From: Lachnospiraceae bacterium
GTDB taxonomy: Bacteria; Bacillota; Clostridia; Lachnospirales; Lachnospiraceae
Direction of reading: 5' to 3'
Length of the DNA stretch: 38,454 nucleotides
Assembly: GCA_017482485.1 (NCBI GenBank)
Contig: JAFUMV010000110.1
Span: forward strand, 1-38,454
Part shown: one piece after another, positions 16,116 to 23,555 of the stretch
Numbering within the stretch: the stretch's first letter is position 1
Layout: every line of letters begins with the position of its first letter
Notes under the pieces: model-generated
What the model was told of the DNA's origin: nothing
The model's database searches: none
What the model saw: the letters and a program-made list of their open reading frames with translations, nothing else
Position numbers and translations under genes: made by a program

Positions 16116-17591
16116 ATGTCTGTGATTGAACGTTTGAAAAATTTTGAAATGGAAGATACGAAGGTGCTGGAAGCAGAGCGTGTTGCAGAGGGATATTTCC
16201 GGGGAGAGGATGGAAATCTGCATGAGGAGCTTCCGGTATTTTATCGGGTGAAGCTGCAGATGACGCCGGGAGAAGGGTCTTTGATTTTTACGGAGGTGTG
16301 GCTTCCGGAAGAATGGAACGGCATCTTTTTGGCAATCGGAGGAGGCGGTATGGCCGCTTCCATCGACTACTGGTCACTGGCAAGGCGGGTGCGTGAGCAT
16401 TATGCGGTGGCAAATACAGATATGGGAACTTCCAGGGGCCGGAAATGCGGGATCAGCAATCCGGATGTGTGGAAAGATTTCGGATGGCGAGCCACCCATC
16501 TGATGGCACCGGCCGGCAAAGGGCTGGTGGAAGCATGTTATGGAAAAGCGCCGGACTATTCCTATTTCATGGGAAATTCCACCGGAGGGCAGCAGGCGCT
16601 CTGTGAGGCACAGCGCTTTCCAAAGGATTATGACGGCATTACGGCAGGGGTGCCGGGAAATAACCGAACCCATCTGCACACTTATTTTTTATGGAATCAT
16701 CTGCATCTTCGCACGGCGGATGGAAAAAAGATGTTCTCGAAAGAGGAAATCGCTGCAATCACGGATTGCGCGGTGGAATTTTTTCAGGCGAGAAAAGATG
16801 GGGAACCCGGGGACAATTTTATCTCATTTCCCACTGCAGAACCGGATACGATTGCAGCATTTTTGAATTTGCTCGCTGAAAAACGTCCTGATTTTAAGGC
16901 AGAGCAGCTCGATGCACTGCACGCCGTGTACAGCGGTCCGGTCAATCCGGTTACCGGAGAGCGGATTTACTGCGGAATGCCCCTGGGCTCAGAATGTTAT
17001 GAGTGCTGCGGCATTGAGGAATTTGAACAGGAAGAAAGCCCTCATTTCTATCCGTTTATCTGGGCCTTTGGGGAAAACTACAACGGAAGAATGTTTGATT
17101 TTGATAAGGATCTGGATGCGCTGAATGAAAAGCTGGCAGGAGATTTAAACGCAAATGACCCCGATCTTTCCGCTTTTTGTGCGCATGGCGGAAAGCTTCT
17201 GATCTACTCCGGCAGCGCCGATCCGTGTGTGCCCTTCCCGGATGCCATACGCTACTATGAACGGGTGCTTGGGCAGGGCGGCGGTTATGAGAGCGTGAGC
17301 GATTACTGCCGATATTATCTGTTCCCGGGCAGAGATCATATTGATCGCGGCAATGGAACCAATGCGATCTGGGCAGATGAAAAGGGCGGCGATGAGCTCA
17401 CCGCACTGCGCAGATGGAGAGAGGAACATATTGCGCCGGATAGGATGCTGGCGGTGCGCTGTCAGGCCCATGCGCCCAACGGCATCGCGTTTATCAGACC
17501 GGTGTATCCCTATGGCAGTGCAGAGTATGCAAAAAATCCGTCCGCTCCGGCAGCCTGTGCGGATCGGTATGTGCAGCGAGGAAATAAATGA
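16116..17591 (+). CDS. Tannase/feruloyl-esterase family alpha/beta-hydrolase
   Basis: 491 residues resembling the tannase and feruloyl esterase family (PF07519-type), which cleaves esters of aromatic acids such as gallate or ferulate. The nucleophile Ser155 lies in FMGNSTGGQQ; Asp369 in YSGSADPCVPF and His408 in FPGRDHIDRGNGTN complete a triad. The Cys pair that flanks Ser and His in the classical CS-D-HC group is absent (Asn before Ser, Ile after His). There is no signal peptide, so the protein is probably cytoplasmic and acts on imported small esters. AAAGGAG sits 7 nt before the ATG. It overlaps the following gene by 4 nt (ATGA), so the two are coupled. The substrate is not known. Confidence 0.82.
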   Translation: MSVIERLKNFEMEDTKVLEAERVAEGYFRGEDGNLHEELPVFYRVKLQMTPGEGSLIFTEVWLPEEWNGIFLAIGGGGMAASIDYWSLARRVREHYAVANTDMGTSRGRKCGISNPDVWKDFGWRATHLMAPAGKGLVEACYGKAPDYSYFMGNSTGGQQALCEAQRFPKDYDGITAGVPGNNRTHLHTYFLWNHLHLRTADGKKMFSKEEIAAITDCAVEFFQARKDGEPGDNFISFPTAEPDTIAAFLNLLAEKRPDFKAEQLDALHAVYSGPVNPVTGERIYCGMPLGSECYECCGIEEFEQEESPHFYPFIWAFGENYNGRMFDFDKDLDALNEKLAGDLNANDPDLSAFCAHGGKLLIYSGSADPCVPFPDAIRYYERVLGQGGGYESVSDYCRYYLFPGRDHIDRGNGTNAIWADEKGGDELTALRRWREEHIAPDRMLAVRCQAHAPNGIAFIRPVYPYGSAEYAKNPSAPAACADRYVQRGNK

Positions 17592-17953
17592 TGGATTTTT
17601 ACAAAAGAATGGCGCTGGTATGTGAAAAAATTCCGGAGGGTACAGTTGCAACCTATGGACAGGTAGCGCTTTTATGCGGAAAGCCGAAAAACGCCCGGCA
17701 GGTGGGCTATGGCCTGAAACATAATCTGGCGGGTCAGGTGCCTGCACACCGTGTGATCAACTCTAAAGGCATTTTGAGCGGCGCCGTTTATTTTGACACA
17801 TCCGACATGCAGAAGCTTTTGCTGGAAAAAGAGGACGTGGAAGTGATCTGGACACCAGAAGGCTATCAGGTTGACATAAAACGGTTCGGATGGAAAAATA
17901 CGCTGGAGGATGCCCGCAGGCTGCGGGAAATATTTGAAGCGGAAGGAATCTAG
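17588..17953 (+). CDS. Alkyltransferase-like (ATL) DNA-binding protein, MGMT family
   Basis: 121 residues of the MGMT C-terminal domain. The Tyr23 of TYGQVA and Arg37 of NARQVGYG correspond to the base-flipping Tyr and Arg finger. The active-site motif PCHRV is PAHRV here (Ala53 for Cys), so it cannot accept an alkyl group. Such ATL proteins bind O6-alkylguanine and hand the lesion to nucleotide excision repair. Start may be ATG 17588 or ATG 17591; AGGA is near 17579. It overlaps the tannase-like gene and precedes the RmlD-like gene by 21 nt; these neighbours do not explain its role. Confidence 0.9.
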   Translation: MMDFYKRMALVCEKIPEGTVATYGQVALLCGKPKNARQVGYGLKHNLAGQVPAHRVINSKGILSGAVYFDTSDMQKLLLEKEDVEVIWTPEGYQVDIKRFGWKNTLEDARRLREIFEAEGI

Positions 17954-17974
17954 GGGAAAAAGCGGAGGTGTAGT

Positions 17975-18883
17975 GTGAAAAGAATGCTGGTTACCGGGGC
18001 ATCGGGGTTTTTAGGGAGCAGAATTGTTGATTTTTTTCAGGAAAAATATGAGATATATGCGCCGAGACATCAGGAAATGGAGATCACAGACGAAGAGAAG
18101 GTGATGCAGGTTTTGGAAAAGTACAAACCGGACATTGTGATCCATTGCGCCGCAATTTCCGATGTGGGACAATGTGAAAAGGAGCCGGAAAAATCCTGGA
18201 AAATTAACGTGGACGGAAGCATCAACATTGCAAGGGCTGCCGGCAAAATTCAGGCGAAGTGCATTCTCTGCAGTTCGGATCAGGTTTATTTTGGAAGTTC
18301 TGTCAAAGAAGCGCATAAAGAGGAGGAAACGCTGCAGCCATGTAATGTATACGGGCAGGAAAAGTTAAGGGCAGAGCAGGAATGTTTGAAGGTGAATCCG
18401 GATTGCGTGCTGCTTAGACTGTCCTGGATGTACGACACGAAAACCATGTGTGATGGAGAACATGGTGATTTTATCAAAACTCTGTTTTTAAACATAAGAA
18501 ATGCTGAGCCGTTATCCTATCCCGTACATGACAGGAGAGGGATAACGGATGTCAATGAAGTGCTGCAGAATCTGGAAAAAACCTTTGAAATCCCTGGCGG
18601 AGTTTATAACTTCGGTTCGCCGAATGATCTGGATACCTATACGACTGTCGGTGAGGCTTTTAAAAATGCGGGATTGGATGCGAAAAATCTGCAGAAAAAT
18701 GAGCTGGCGTTTCAGAGCAATCCGAGAAATCTCAGCATGTGCCAGGAAAAAGCATTCAACTGCGGCATTGTTTTTTCTTCTACGGTGAGCGGTGTGAGCG
18801 AAAATCTGAAGGGACTGTTAAATGACGAAGGCTGCTGTTTGCCTGCATCCAGCGCGGGCGAGGGAACAGACGACAAAAGATGA
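17975..18883 (+). CDS. RmlD-like NAD-dependent sugar reductase/epimerase (SDR)
   Basis: 302 residues of the extended SDR fold with TGASGFLG (7-14), VIHCAAISDV, SSDQVYFG and the catalytic YxxxK (Tyr126, Lys130 in YGQEK). The pattern is closest to dTDP-4-dehydrorhamnose reductase and similar sugar-nucleotide-binding proteins. No other rhamnose genes are nearby, so rhamnose synthesis is not supported by context and another substrate is possible. Start is a GTG at 17975 with GGAGG at 17964-17968, 6 nt away. It follows the ATL gene closely and is probably in the same transcript. Confidence 0.82.
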   Translation: MKRMLVTGASGFLGSRIVDFFQEKYEIYAPRHQEMEITDEEKVMQVLEKYKPDIVIHCAAISDVGQCEKEPEKSWKINVDGSINIARAAGKIQAKCILCSSDQVYFGSSVKEAHKEEETLQPCNVYGQEKLRAEQECLKVNPDCVLLRLSWMYDTKTMCDGEHGDFIKTLFLNIRNAEPLSYPVHDRRGITDVNEVLQNLEKTFEIPGGVYNFGSPNDLDTYTTVGEAFKNAGLDAKNLQKNELAFQSNPRNLSMCQEKAFNCGIVFSSTVSGVSENLKGLLNDEGCCLPASSAGEGTDDKR

Positions 18884-18899
18884 TAAGAAGGGAGTTAAT

Positions 18900-18989
18900 A
18901 TGTGTAAAGCATTTGAAGACTGGGCAAAAGAAGAACAGGAAAAGGGAATTTTAATTGGAGAGAAGCAAGGAGAGAAACGTCTGGCCTGA
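18900..18989 (+). CDS. 29-residue ORF, possible remnant of an Rpn/PD-(D/E)XK-type gene
   Basis: A short frame starting MCKAFEDWAKEEQEKGILIG and ending KRLA has a good AGGGAG site 5 nt before its ATG. The sequence resembles, from memory, the charged tail or linker seen near the C-terminus of clostridial Rpn-family (recombination-promoting nuclease/putative transposase) proteins, where such tails begin MCKA. It may be a decayed gene fragment or a real small protein. There is no additional coding signal to decide. Confidence 0.35.
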   Translation: MCKAFEDWAKEEQEKGILIGEKQGEKRLA

Positions 18990-19000
18990 TTATATTGTAC

Positions 19001-19028
19001 CGGCGGCTGATTCGCTTTTCAGCCGCCG
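19001..19028. other. 10-bp GC-rich hairpin between convergent genes
   Basis: CGGCGGCTGA (19001-19010) pairs perfectly with TCAGCCGCCG (19019-19028). No T-run follows on either strand. It lies between the end of the RmlD unit and the end of the DUF362 gene and may stop transcription imperfectly in both directions. Confidence 0.5.
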
Positions 19029-19104
19029 ACTTCCTTTCTGATCGCTGGCATGGCGCACGGATGAACCCGCTGCCAGCCATGCTTTCATATTAAATCTGAA
19101 AATT

Positions 19105-19971
19105 TCAGCATTCCACCAGTTCATACTCTCTGGAACCAAACCCAAGTTTGGCAGCCGCTTCAACGGTATGCACGCCATTTCTGCTTTCAATGCGCTCAAG
19201 CAGATGTGCCTGACCGGGATCATCTGTCGTAGCATAAACGAGATCCAGACATGCCTGATCGATGGCAATGGGATCCAGAGAAACTAAAATGCCGATATCC
19301 TTCATACAGGGATCTTCCGCAACAGCGCAGCAATCGCAGTCAACGGACATGTTTTTCATCACGTTGACATATACAATTTCACCGTGAAAATATTCCACAA
19401 TGGAGGATGCGGCATCTGCCATGGATTCCAGAAAAGAATCATGGTCGGCAGTCCAGATTTTCTCCGGTTCGCCGGCACCGTGAATATAAGCTTTTCCGAA
19501 AGAAGAAGCAACGCCAATGGAAAGCTGCTTTAATGCACCGCCGTAACCGCCCATGGGATGTCCTTTAAAGTGAGACAGAACCAGCATGGAATCATAATTT
19601 GCCAGATTCTTCCCGACATAATTTTTGGTGATGCGGCTGCCATGCGGGATGGAAAGCTCCATATCAGGACCTTCTGCATCCATGATATCGAAGGGAAAAG
19701 TGCCGCTCCAGCCGTGGGCGCGAACGGTTTCACGGTGTTTTTCAGTGGTGTTGCGAGTTCCCTCGTAAGCGGTATTACACTCCACAACAGTGCCGCCTAC
19801 ATGATCGATCAGAGGTTTCCAGAAAGCGGGACGCAGAAAGTTCTGGTTGCCGGTTTCTCCGGAATGCACTTTGATAGCAACTTTTCCGGGAAGTTCTTTA
19901 CCCAGCAGCCTGTAAAGCTCAAGCACTTTTTCGGGGGTAATGGTTCTTGAAAAATAAACTTTTGATTTCAT
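19105..19971 (-). CDS. DUF362 domain-containing protein
   Basis: About 288 residues of a family annotated DUF362, common in Clostridia and of unknown biochemical role. Recognisable segments are KVAIKVHSGETGNQNFLRP, VVECNTAYEG, MLVLSHFKGHPMGGYGGALKQLSIG, the Cys-rich MSVDCDCCAVAEDPCMKDIG and LDPIAIDQACLDLVY. Some DUF362 proteins carry a ferredoxin-like Fe-S domain; no CxxCxxC domain is present here, though the Cys cluster could bind metal. The ATG at 19971 has AAGGAG 8 nt upstream; a GTG at 19977 would be too close to it. It stands alone. Confidence 0.85.
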   Translation of the reverse strand: MKSKVYFSRTITPEKVLELYRLLGKELPGKVAIKVHSGETGNQNFLRPAFWKPLIDHVGGTVVECNTAYEGTRNTTEKHRETVRAHGWSGTFPFDIMDAEGPDMELSIPHGSRITKNYVGKNLANYDSMLVLSHFKGHPMGGYGGALKQLSIGVASSFGKAYIHGAGEPEKIWTADHDSFLESMADAASSIVEYFHGEIVYVNVMKNMSVDCDCCAVAEDPCMKDIGILVSLDPIAIDQACLDLVYATTDDPGQAHLLERIESRNGVHTVEAAAKLGFGSREYELVEC

Positions 19972-20005
19972 GTTCACAACTCCTTTTCTTATTTATTTCG
20001 GATCG

Positions 20006-20035
20006 TTGACGTTTTATTTATGGCTGTTGTATGAT
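20006..20035 (+). promoter_or_regulatory. Promoter of the Nudix gene
   Basis: TTGACG (20006-20011) and TATGAT (20030-20035) are 18 bp apart. The predicted leader is about 75 nt. Confidence 0.5.
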
Positions 20036-20115
20036 TGAAATTATCATTTGTTCCAGAGAGGTAAATTGTTTAAACTTAGTATACCTGAAAGAAAACGAAA
20101 AAGGAAGGGAATGTC

Positions 20116-20523
20116 ATGGAAAAGAATACGAATGTAATTGCTGTGTTTGACAAAACAGGCAGCAACGTCCTGATGTGCAGAAGGAGAAAAGATCCGTTCA
20201 AAGGTCTGCTGAATCTGGTCGGCGGCAAAATAGAACCGGGAGAAGACGCAATGGCGGCAGCCTATCGGGAACTGGAAGAAGAAACCGGCATCACCAGGGC
20301 GGATATTCGTTTGATTCATATGATGGACTTTACTTACCATCTGCAATCGCTGAAAATGGAAGTTTATTATGGCTTTCTGGAAAAAGAAATTACCGTACAT
20401 GGTGAGGAAAATGAGCTTTTCTGGATTGACCGGCAGCAGGATTACGCCGATGAAAAAGTTTTTGCAGGATATGGAAATCTGGGGCATATTATGGCATTGA
20501 TTGAGAAGTACGAGAAACAATAA
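20116..20523 (+). CDS. Nudix hydrolase (MutT-like)
   Basis: 135 residues with a complete Nudix box GX5EX7REUXEEXGU at residues 37-59 (GKIEPGE to RELEEETGI). The short length and the LVGGKIEPGE context resemble 8-oxo-dGTP or general nucleotide-derivative pyrophosphohydrolases (NUDT1/MutT-like). The substrate is inferred only. A ribosome binding site AAGGAAGGGA lies just before the ATG. It is a single gene with a shared terminator downstream. Confidence 0.9.
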   Translation: MEKNTNVIAVFDKTGSNVLMCRRRKDPFKGLLNLVGGKIEPGEDAMAAAYRELEEETGITRADIRLIHMMDFTYHLQSLKMEVYYGFLEKEITVHGEENELFWIDRQQDYADEKVFAGYGNLGHIMALIEKYEKQ

Positions 20524-20636
20524 GAAAAAAGTAAGATTTTGATGCACAGGTCTGTAAGAATTCTCTGTTAAAGTCATTGGCGTCAGTAGCTGGTGAAAGA
20601 TACTGGCAGGGCAGGAGATGTAAAAGGCAGTAGGCA

Positions 20637-20686
20637 TAAAAAAGCGCCGGGGACAAACGGTTATGTCCTTCGGCGCTGTGTTTTTC
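20637..20686. terminator. Bidirectional terminator between Nudix and trhA-like genes
   Basis: AGCGCCG (20643-20649) pairs with CGGCGCT (20671-20677), and the helix continues through GGACA with TGTCC. TTTTT follows at 20681 on the plus strand, and an A-run at 20638-20643 supplies the T-run for the minus strand. Confidence 0.8.
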
Positions 20687-20746
20687 TGAGCATTTTGTAC
20701 TGTCAGTCCTCAAAGGATGAACTGATGCCAGTAAAAGAAATAGCTG

Positions 20747-21397
20747 TCAGGCAACATATCCAAACATGAAGATAAAATGACATATGCTGCCGGCCATCAC
20801 GAAAAGATGGAAAATTTCATGAGAGCCGAAATATTTGTGTTTCGCGTTGAAAATAGGCAGCTTCAGCGCATAGATCACACCGCCGACCGTATAAAGAATG
20901 CCGCCAGCAAGAAGCCACATAAAAGCACTGGTCGGGAGCAGTCTCCACAGATCATCAATGACGGAAATACATGCCCAGCCCATGGCGATATATAAGATAG
21001 AAGAAAACCATTTGGGGCAGGTAATCCAGAAAAACTTGATCAGTATGCCGACCAGCGCAATTCCCCAGACGAGTGCCAGCAGGCCGTAGCCCTGAGAACC
21101 TTTCAGCGTGATCAGACAGACCGGCGTGTAAGTTCCTGCGATCAGGATGAATATCATCATGTGATCAACTTTGCGGAAGACTTTTAAAACTTTTGCCGGG
21201 ACATTTACAGAATGGTAGGTGGTGCTGGCCGCATATAACAAAACCATGCTCAGCATAAAAACGGCCATCGCATAAAAACTGTAAGGACCGGAGAAGACCG
21301 CCGCTTTGACAAGAAGCGGGACCGCTGCAAAAAGGGCCATGATCATGCCGATAAAATGAGTGATTGCACTGCCGGGTTCTCTTATTGTTATACTCAT
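20747..21397 (-). CDS. trhA: Hemolysin III / TrhA (PAQR) family membrane protein
   Basis: 216 residues, seven membrane segments. The PAQR motifs are present: PGSAITHFIG at the start, STTYHSV after TM2, DHMMIFILIAGTYTP and SHEIFHLFVMAGSICHF at the end, giving the Ser/Asp/His set that binds zinc. The bacterial TrhA/YqfA/HlyIII members are linked to membrane energetics or membrane fluidity rather than true hemolysis. The ATG at 21397 is chosen from AAAGGTG about 8 nt away; the in-frame extension upstream has none. Two palindromes lie over the promoter, so it is probably regulated. Confidence 0.9.
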   Translation of the reverse strand: MSITIREPGSAITHFIGMIMALFAAVPLLVKAAVFSGPYSFYAMAVFMLSMVLLYAASTTYHSVNVPAKVLKVFRKVDHMMIFILIAGTYTPVCLITLKGSQGYGLLALVWGIALVGILIKFFWITCPKWFSSILYIAMGWACISVIDDLWRLLPTSAFMWLLAGGILYTVGGVIYALKLPIFNAKHKYFGSHEIFHLFVMAGSICHFIFMFGYVA

Positions 21398-21418
21398 ATA
21401 AATCACACCTTTCAACAA

Positions 21419-21456
21419 GTAGTTTTTAAAACTACGTTTAGTATATGAAGATACTA
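21419..21456. promoter_or_regulatory. Two palindromes at the trhA promoter
   Basis: GTAGTTTT-T-AAAACTAC (21419-21435) is a perfect 17-bp palindrome lying downstream of the -10, just before the ribosome binding site. TAGTAT-n6-ATACTA (21439-21456) is a second inverted repeat that contains the -10 box. Their position suggests operators for an unknown repressor. Confidence 0.55.
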
Positions 21457-21479
21457 CACCTTGTTATTCGAAAGGTCAA
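21451..21479 (-). promoter_or_regulatory. Promoter of the trhA-like gene
   Basis: On the minus strand TTGACC (21479-21474) and TAGTAT (21456-21451) are 17 bp apart. Confidence 0.65.
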
Positions 21480-21568
21480 TGAGTTTACAAAAATTTTATT
21501 TTTATATTCTTCACGCTGTTCTATGGAAAAGATGCCCTGAGCTGGTGGGCACGTCAGAACTGTTACGT

Positions 21569-21835
21569 TTAATCTTCCTCGATTACATGGATTTCCAGAA
21601 AGTCGAAATTGATATTTTCAATAAAGGAATCCTGTGTGAAACGGGTTTTGGAATTTCTCTTAAAATCCTGTATATTGCTGTCCAGCCATATTGGTTCCCC
21701 CAGATCAAACTCCATGCAGACATCATGAAGTGCCTGAAAAACCTTATGAGTGCGGGTGTCAGCAGTATCGTTGCAGATAACGGTATCATTGAGCATGTGA
21801 TTGTCTTTGAAAATTTTGGCCCATAAGCGAAACAT
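21569..21835 (-). CDS. Conserved 88-residue clostridial protein of unknown function
   Basis: The acidic protein starts MFRLWAKIFKDNHMLNDTVI and contains DDTRTHK-like DTADTRTHKVFQALHD, EFDLGEPIWLDSNIQDFKR and FDFLEIHVIEED. I recall closely similar small proteins in many Clostridia, always of unknown function. There is no membrane segment and no Cys pair. AAAGGAG stands 6 nt before the ATG at 21835, and a good promoter lies 60 nt further up. The overlapping plus-strand frame over this region is taken as its shadow. Confidence 0.82.
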   Translation of the reverse strand: MFRLWAKIFKDNHMLNDTVICNDTADTRTHKVFQALHDVCMEFDLGEPIWLDSNIQDFKRNSKTRFTQDSFIENINFDFLEIHVIEED

Positions 21836-21893
21836 AAATAACTCCTTTGTATCAGGCAGCAAAGTGCTGCGTATTCCCCTGTCTGTTGATGGT

Positions 21894-21922
21894 AGTATAC
21901 CCTAATCGTCAAACAGCGGCAA
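21894..21922 (-). promoter_or_regulatory. Promoter of the 88-residue protein gene
   Basis: TTGCCG (21922-21917) and TATACT (21899-21894) on the minus strand are 17 bp apart. Confidence 0.6.
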
Positions 21923-22165
21923 GAAAAATTCTTTTTAACCCGAAAAAATAGGTGTACTCTGATTACCGCTTCACCCTACCGCATATCGTAAGGCGTTGTG
22001 GCAATTCATATGCTGTATTTTTGAAAGCAGAAGTTATTGGAATTTCAATGGGCATATTGCAGTGCACTTCTGCATAAGTATAGTTTTGTAGCGCATAGGA
22101 AGAAAAAGGAATTTTTTGGATATAATCACAAAAAAATATGTATTTTATAAAGTTTTTGTTAATTA
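21923..22165. other. AT-rich spacer between divergent genes
   Basis: The region separates the divergent promoters of the 88-residue protein gene and the alarmone synthetase gene. It is AT-rich with no supported ORF, RNA gene or clear palindrome. Confidence 0.5.
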
Positions 22166-22195
22166 TATACATTTGTTCCTCGAGTGTGCTATAAT
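22166..22195 (+). promoter_or_regulatory. Extended -10 promoter of the alarmone synthetase gene
   Basis: TATACA (22166-22171) and exact TATAAT (22190-22195) are 18 bp apart, with TGC immediately before the -10 (extended -10). Confidence 0.6.
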
Positions 22196-22224
22196 TTAAT
22201 TATCAAGAAAAGAGAGGCGTTTTT

Positions 22225-22863
22225 ATGGAGTACACAGTAGATGCGGATCATCAGATTGAGACTTGGCAGGAGGTAACACTGGTTTATAATGCCGCATTAA
22301 AACAGATCAATACAAAGCTGGAAATTTTAAATGATGAATTCCAGCATGTGCATCAGTACAATCCGATCGAACATATTAAATCGAGAATTAAGACATCTGA
22401 AAGCATTGTAAAAAAGCTCAAAAGGCACGGTTACGAATCCACAATTGAAAATATGGTGAAGTATATCAATGATATTGCCGGTATCCGGATCATTTGTTCT
22501 TTTACTTCCGATATATATCGGATCGCGGAAATGATTCGTCTGCAAAACGACATTCATGTTATTGCGGTTAAAGATTATATCCGTGTACCTAAGGCCAGCG
22601 GCTATAAAAGTTATCACATGCTGGTGACGGTGCCCGTTTTTCTCTCGGACAGAACCGTGGACGTGAAAGTGGAAATTCAGATTCGGACGGTTGCCATGGA
22701 TTTCTGGGCGAGTCTGGAGCACAAAATTAATTACAAGTTTGAAGGAAATGCACCGGAGCATGTAAAAGGTGAGCTGATTGAATGTTCTCAGATGGTGTCG
22801 GAGCTGGATAACCGGATGCAGGAGCTGAATGAAGAGATCAAGGCGCTGAGCGGGGAACGGTAG
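22225..22863 (+). CDS. relQ: Small alarmone synthetase (RelQ/SasB-type GTP pyrophosphokinase)
   Basis: 212 residues, the usual single-domain length, with no hydrolase, TGS or ACT domain. Synthetase motifs are visible: HIKSRIKTSESIVKKLKRHG, NDIAGIRIICSF, KDYIRVPKASGYKSYHMLV and VEIQIRTVAMDFWASLEHK. The enzyme transfers pyrophosphate from ATP to GDP/GTP to make (p)ppGpp. The C-terminal helix SELDNRMQELNEEIKALS fits RelQ, which forms tetramers. AGAGAGG lies 7 nt before the ATG. It is a single-gene unit with its own promoter and terminator. Confidence 0.92.
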   Translation: MEYTVDADHQIETWQEVTLVYNAALKQINTKLEILNDEFQHVHQYNPIEHIKSRIKTSESIVKKLKRHGYESTIENMVKYINDIAGIRIICSFTSDIYRIAEMIRLQNDIHVIAVKDYIRVPKASGYKSYHMLVTVPVFLSDRTVDVKVEIQIRTVAMDFWASLEHKINYKFEGNAPEHVKGELIECSQMVSELDNRMQELNEEIKALSGER

Positions 22864-22905
22864 AATAGCGCAAATGTGTGAAAGTTTAATAATTAAAGGG
22901 TGGAG

Positions 22906-22937
22906 ACAGGTACATGTGGAGTGTACCTGTTTTTTTA
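22906..22937 (+). terminator. Terminator of the alarmone synthetase gene
   Basis: ACAGGTACA (22906-22914) pairs perfectly with TGTACCTGT (22922-22930), loop 7 nt, followed by seven T. Confidence 0.9.
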
Positions 22938-23011
22938 TACGATAGAAAGTTTTACCTTTTGCCGTATAAAAAACGAATATGCGTGTTTGTGGCACCAAGG
23001 CAATCGTGTTG

Positions 23012-23096
23012 CCTCGTCAGCGCTGCGCTGGACGAGGGTGGTGGAGGAGAAAGGGAGGCTGGCCTCGTTGTCGCTGCGCTGGACGAGGGTGGTGGA
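23012..23096 (+). repeat. 51-bp tandem repeat, about 1.7 copies
   Basis: A 34-nt core beginning CCTCGT and ending GACGAGGGTGGTGGA occurs at 23012-23045 and again at 23063-23096 with two or three base changes; the intervening 17 nt make the period 51. The region is GC-rich, and the CTTCG-apex hairpin GGGC-TTC-GCCC stands nearby at 23169-23179. Only two copies exist and both lie in frame with spurious ORFs, so I read it as an intergenic repeat, not a gene or a CRISPR array. Confidence 0.6.
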
Positions 23097-23196
23097 GTGA
23101 GGAAGCGTGGATTAGCGGGAGTCCGCCATGCGGCAACCTCACCTCCGCTGGCGCTGCGGTTCGGTCGCGGGCTTCGCCCTATAAAAATAGAAAAAG

Positions 23197-23238
23197 AAAT
23201 CCGGGTCCTTGTGCAAGCACAAACCCGGATTTTTTTCT
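23197..23238. terminator. Large nested hairpin with T-run
   Basis: AAATCCGGGT (23197-23206) pairs with ACCCGGATTT (23223-23232), and inside it TTGTGC (23209-23214) pairs with GCACAA (23217-23222). Outer flanks AAAAATAG and CTATTTTT extend the helix with a 2-nt gap. T-runs on both strands make it a bidirectional terminator or the end of a folded repeat element. Confidence 0.65.
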
Positions 23239-23555
23239 ATTTTTGCATGGCTCATTGCCGGCGCGTAAAATGAGGAGTGCCCAGGGCCTCCCGGCACCTG
23301 GGCTATTATGAAAAAATTATCTGTGTATGTGATGCTTTCGCATCGCATTTTGTTTCCTTAACGATGAAACAAGTATAACAATCAAATATGAACAAAATAT
23401 GAACAAGATGTTAATATGAGGTTAATTCTTACAAAAAAGAAAAAGAGTAAATGATAAATTAGTGCAAAATAAACAAAAAACAAAAGAGGTGAGAACGGCT
23501 CAGTCTTTGGTTCGTACCAGCTCTATCAGGGCATATACGATCAAAACAACCGAAA
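23239..23555. other. AT-rich non-coding stretch
   Basis: No supported ORF. One possible plus-strand promoter, TTGTTT (23350-23355) with TATAAC (23374-23379), spacer 18, could feed the hairpin array downstream. TTGTTTC and GAAACAA (23350-23356, 23366-23372) form a small dyad within it. Confidence 0.4.

Noticed and set aside
21461-21826. 121-codon plus-strand frame
   Set aside because: Antisense to the 88-residue conserved protein, which has a good ribosome binding site, a promoter and a familiar sequence pattern. The plus frame has none of these.
23012-23096. CRISPR-like direct repeat
   Set aside because: Only two imperfect copies with a 17-nt spacer and no cas genes nearby.
22914-23273. Overlapping plus-strand frames of 66-119 codons over the GC-rich repeats
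   Set aside because: They are open in more than one frame only because of the 51-bp GC-rich tandem repeat. They cross a terminator and have no ribosome binding site.
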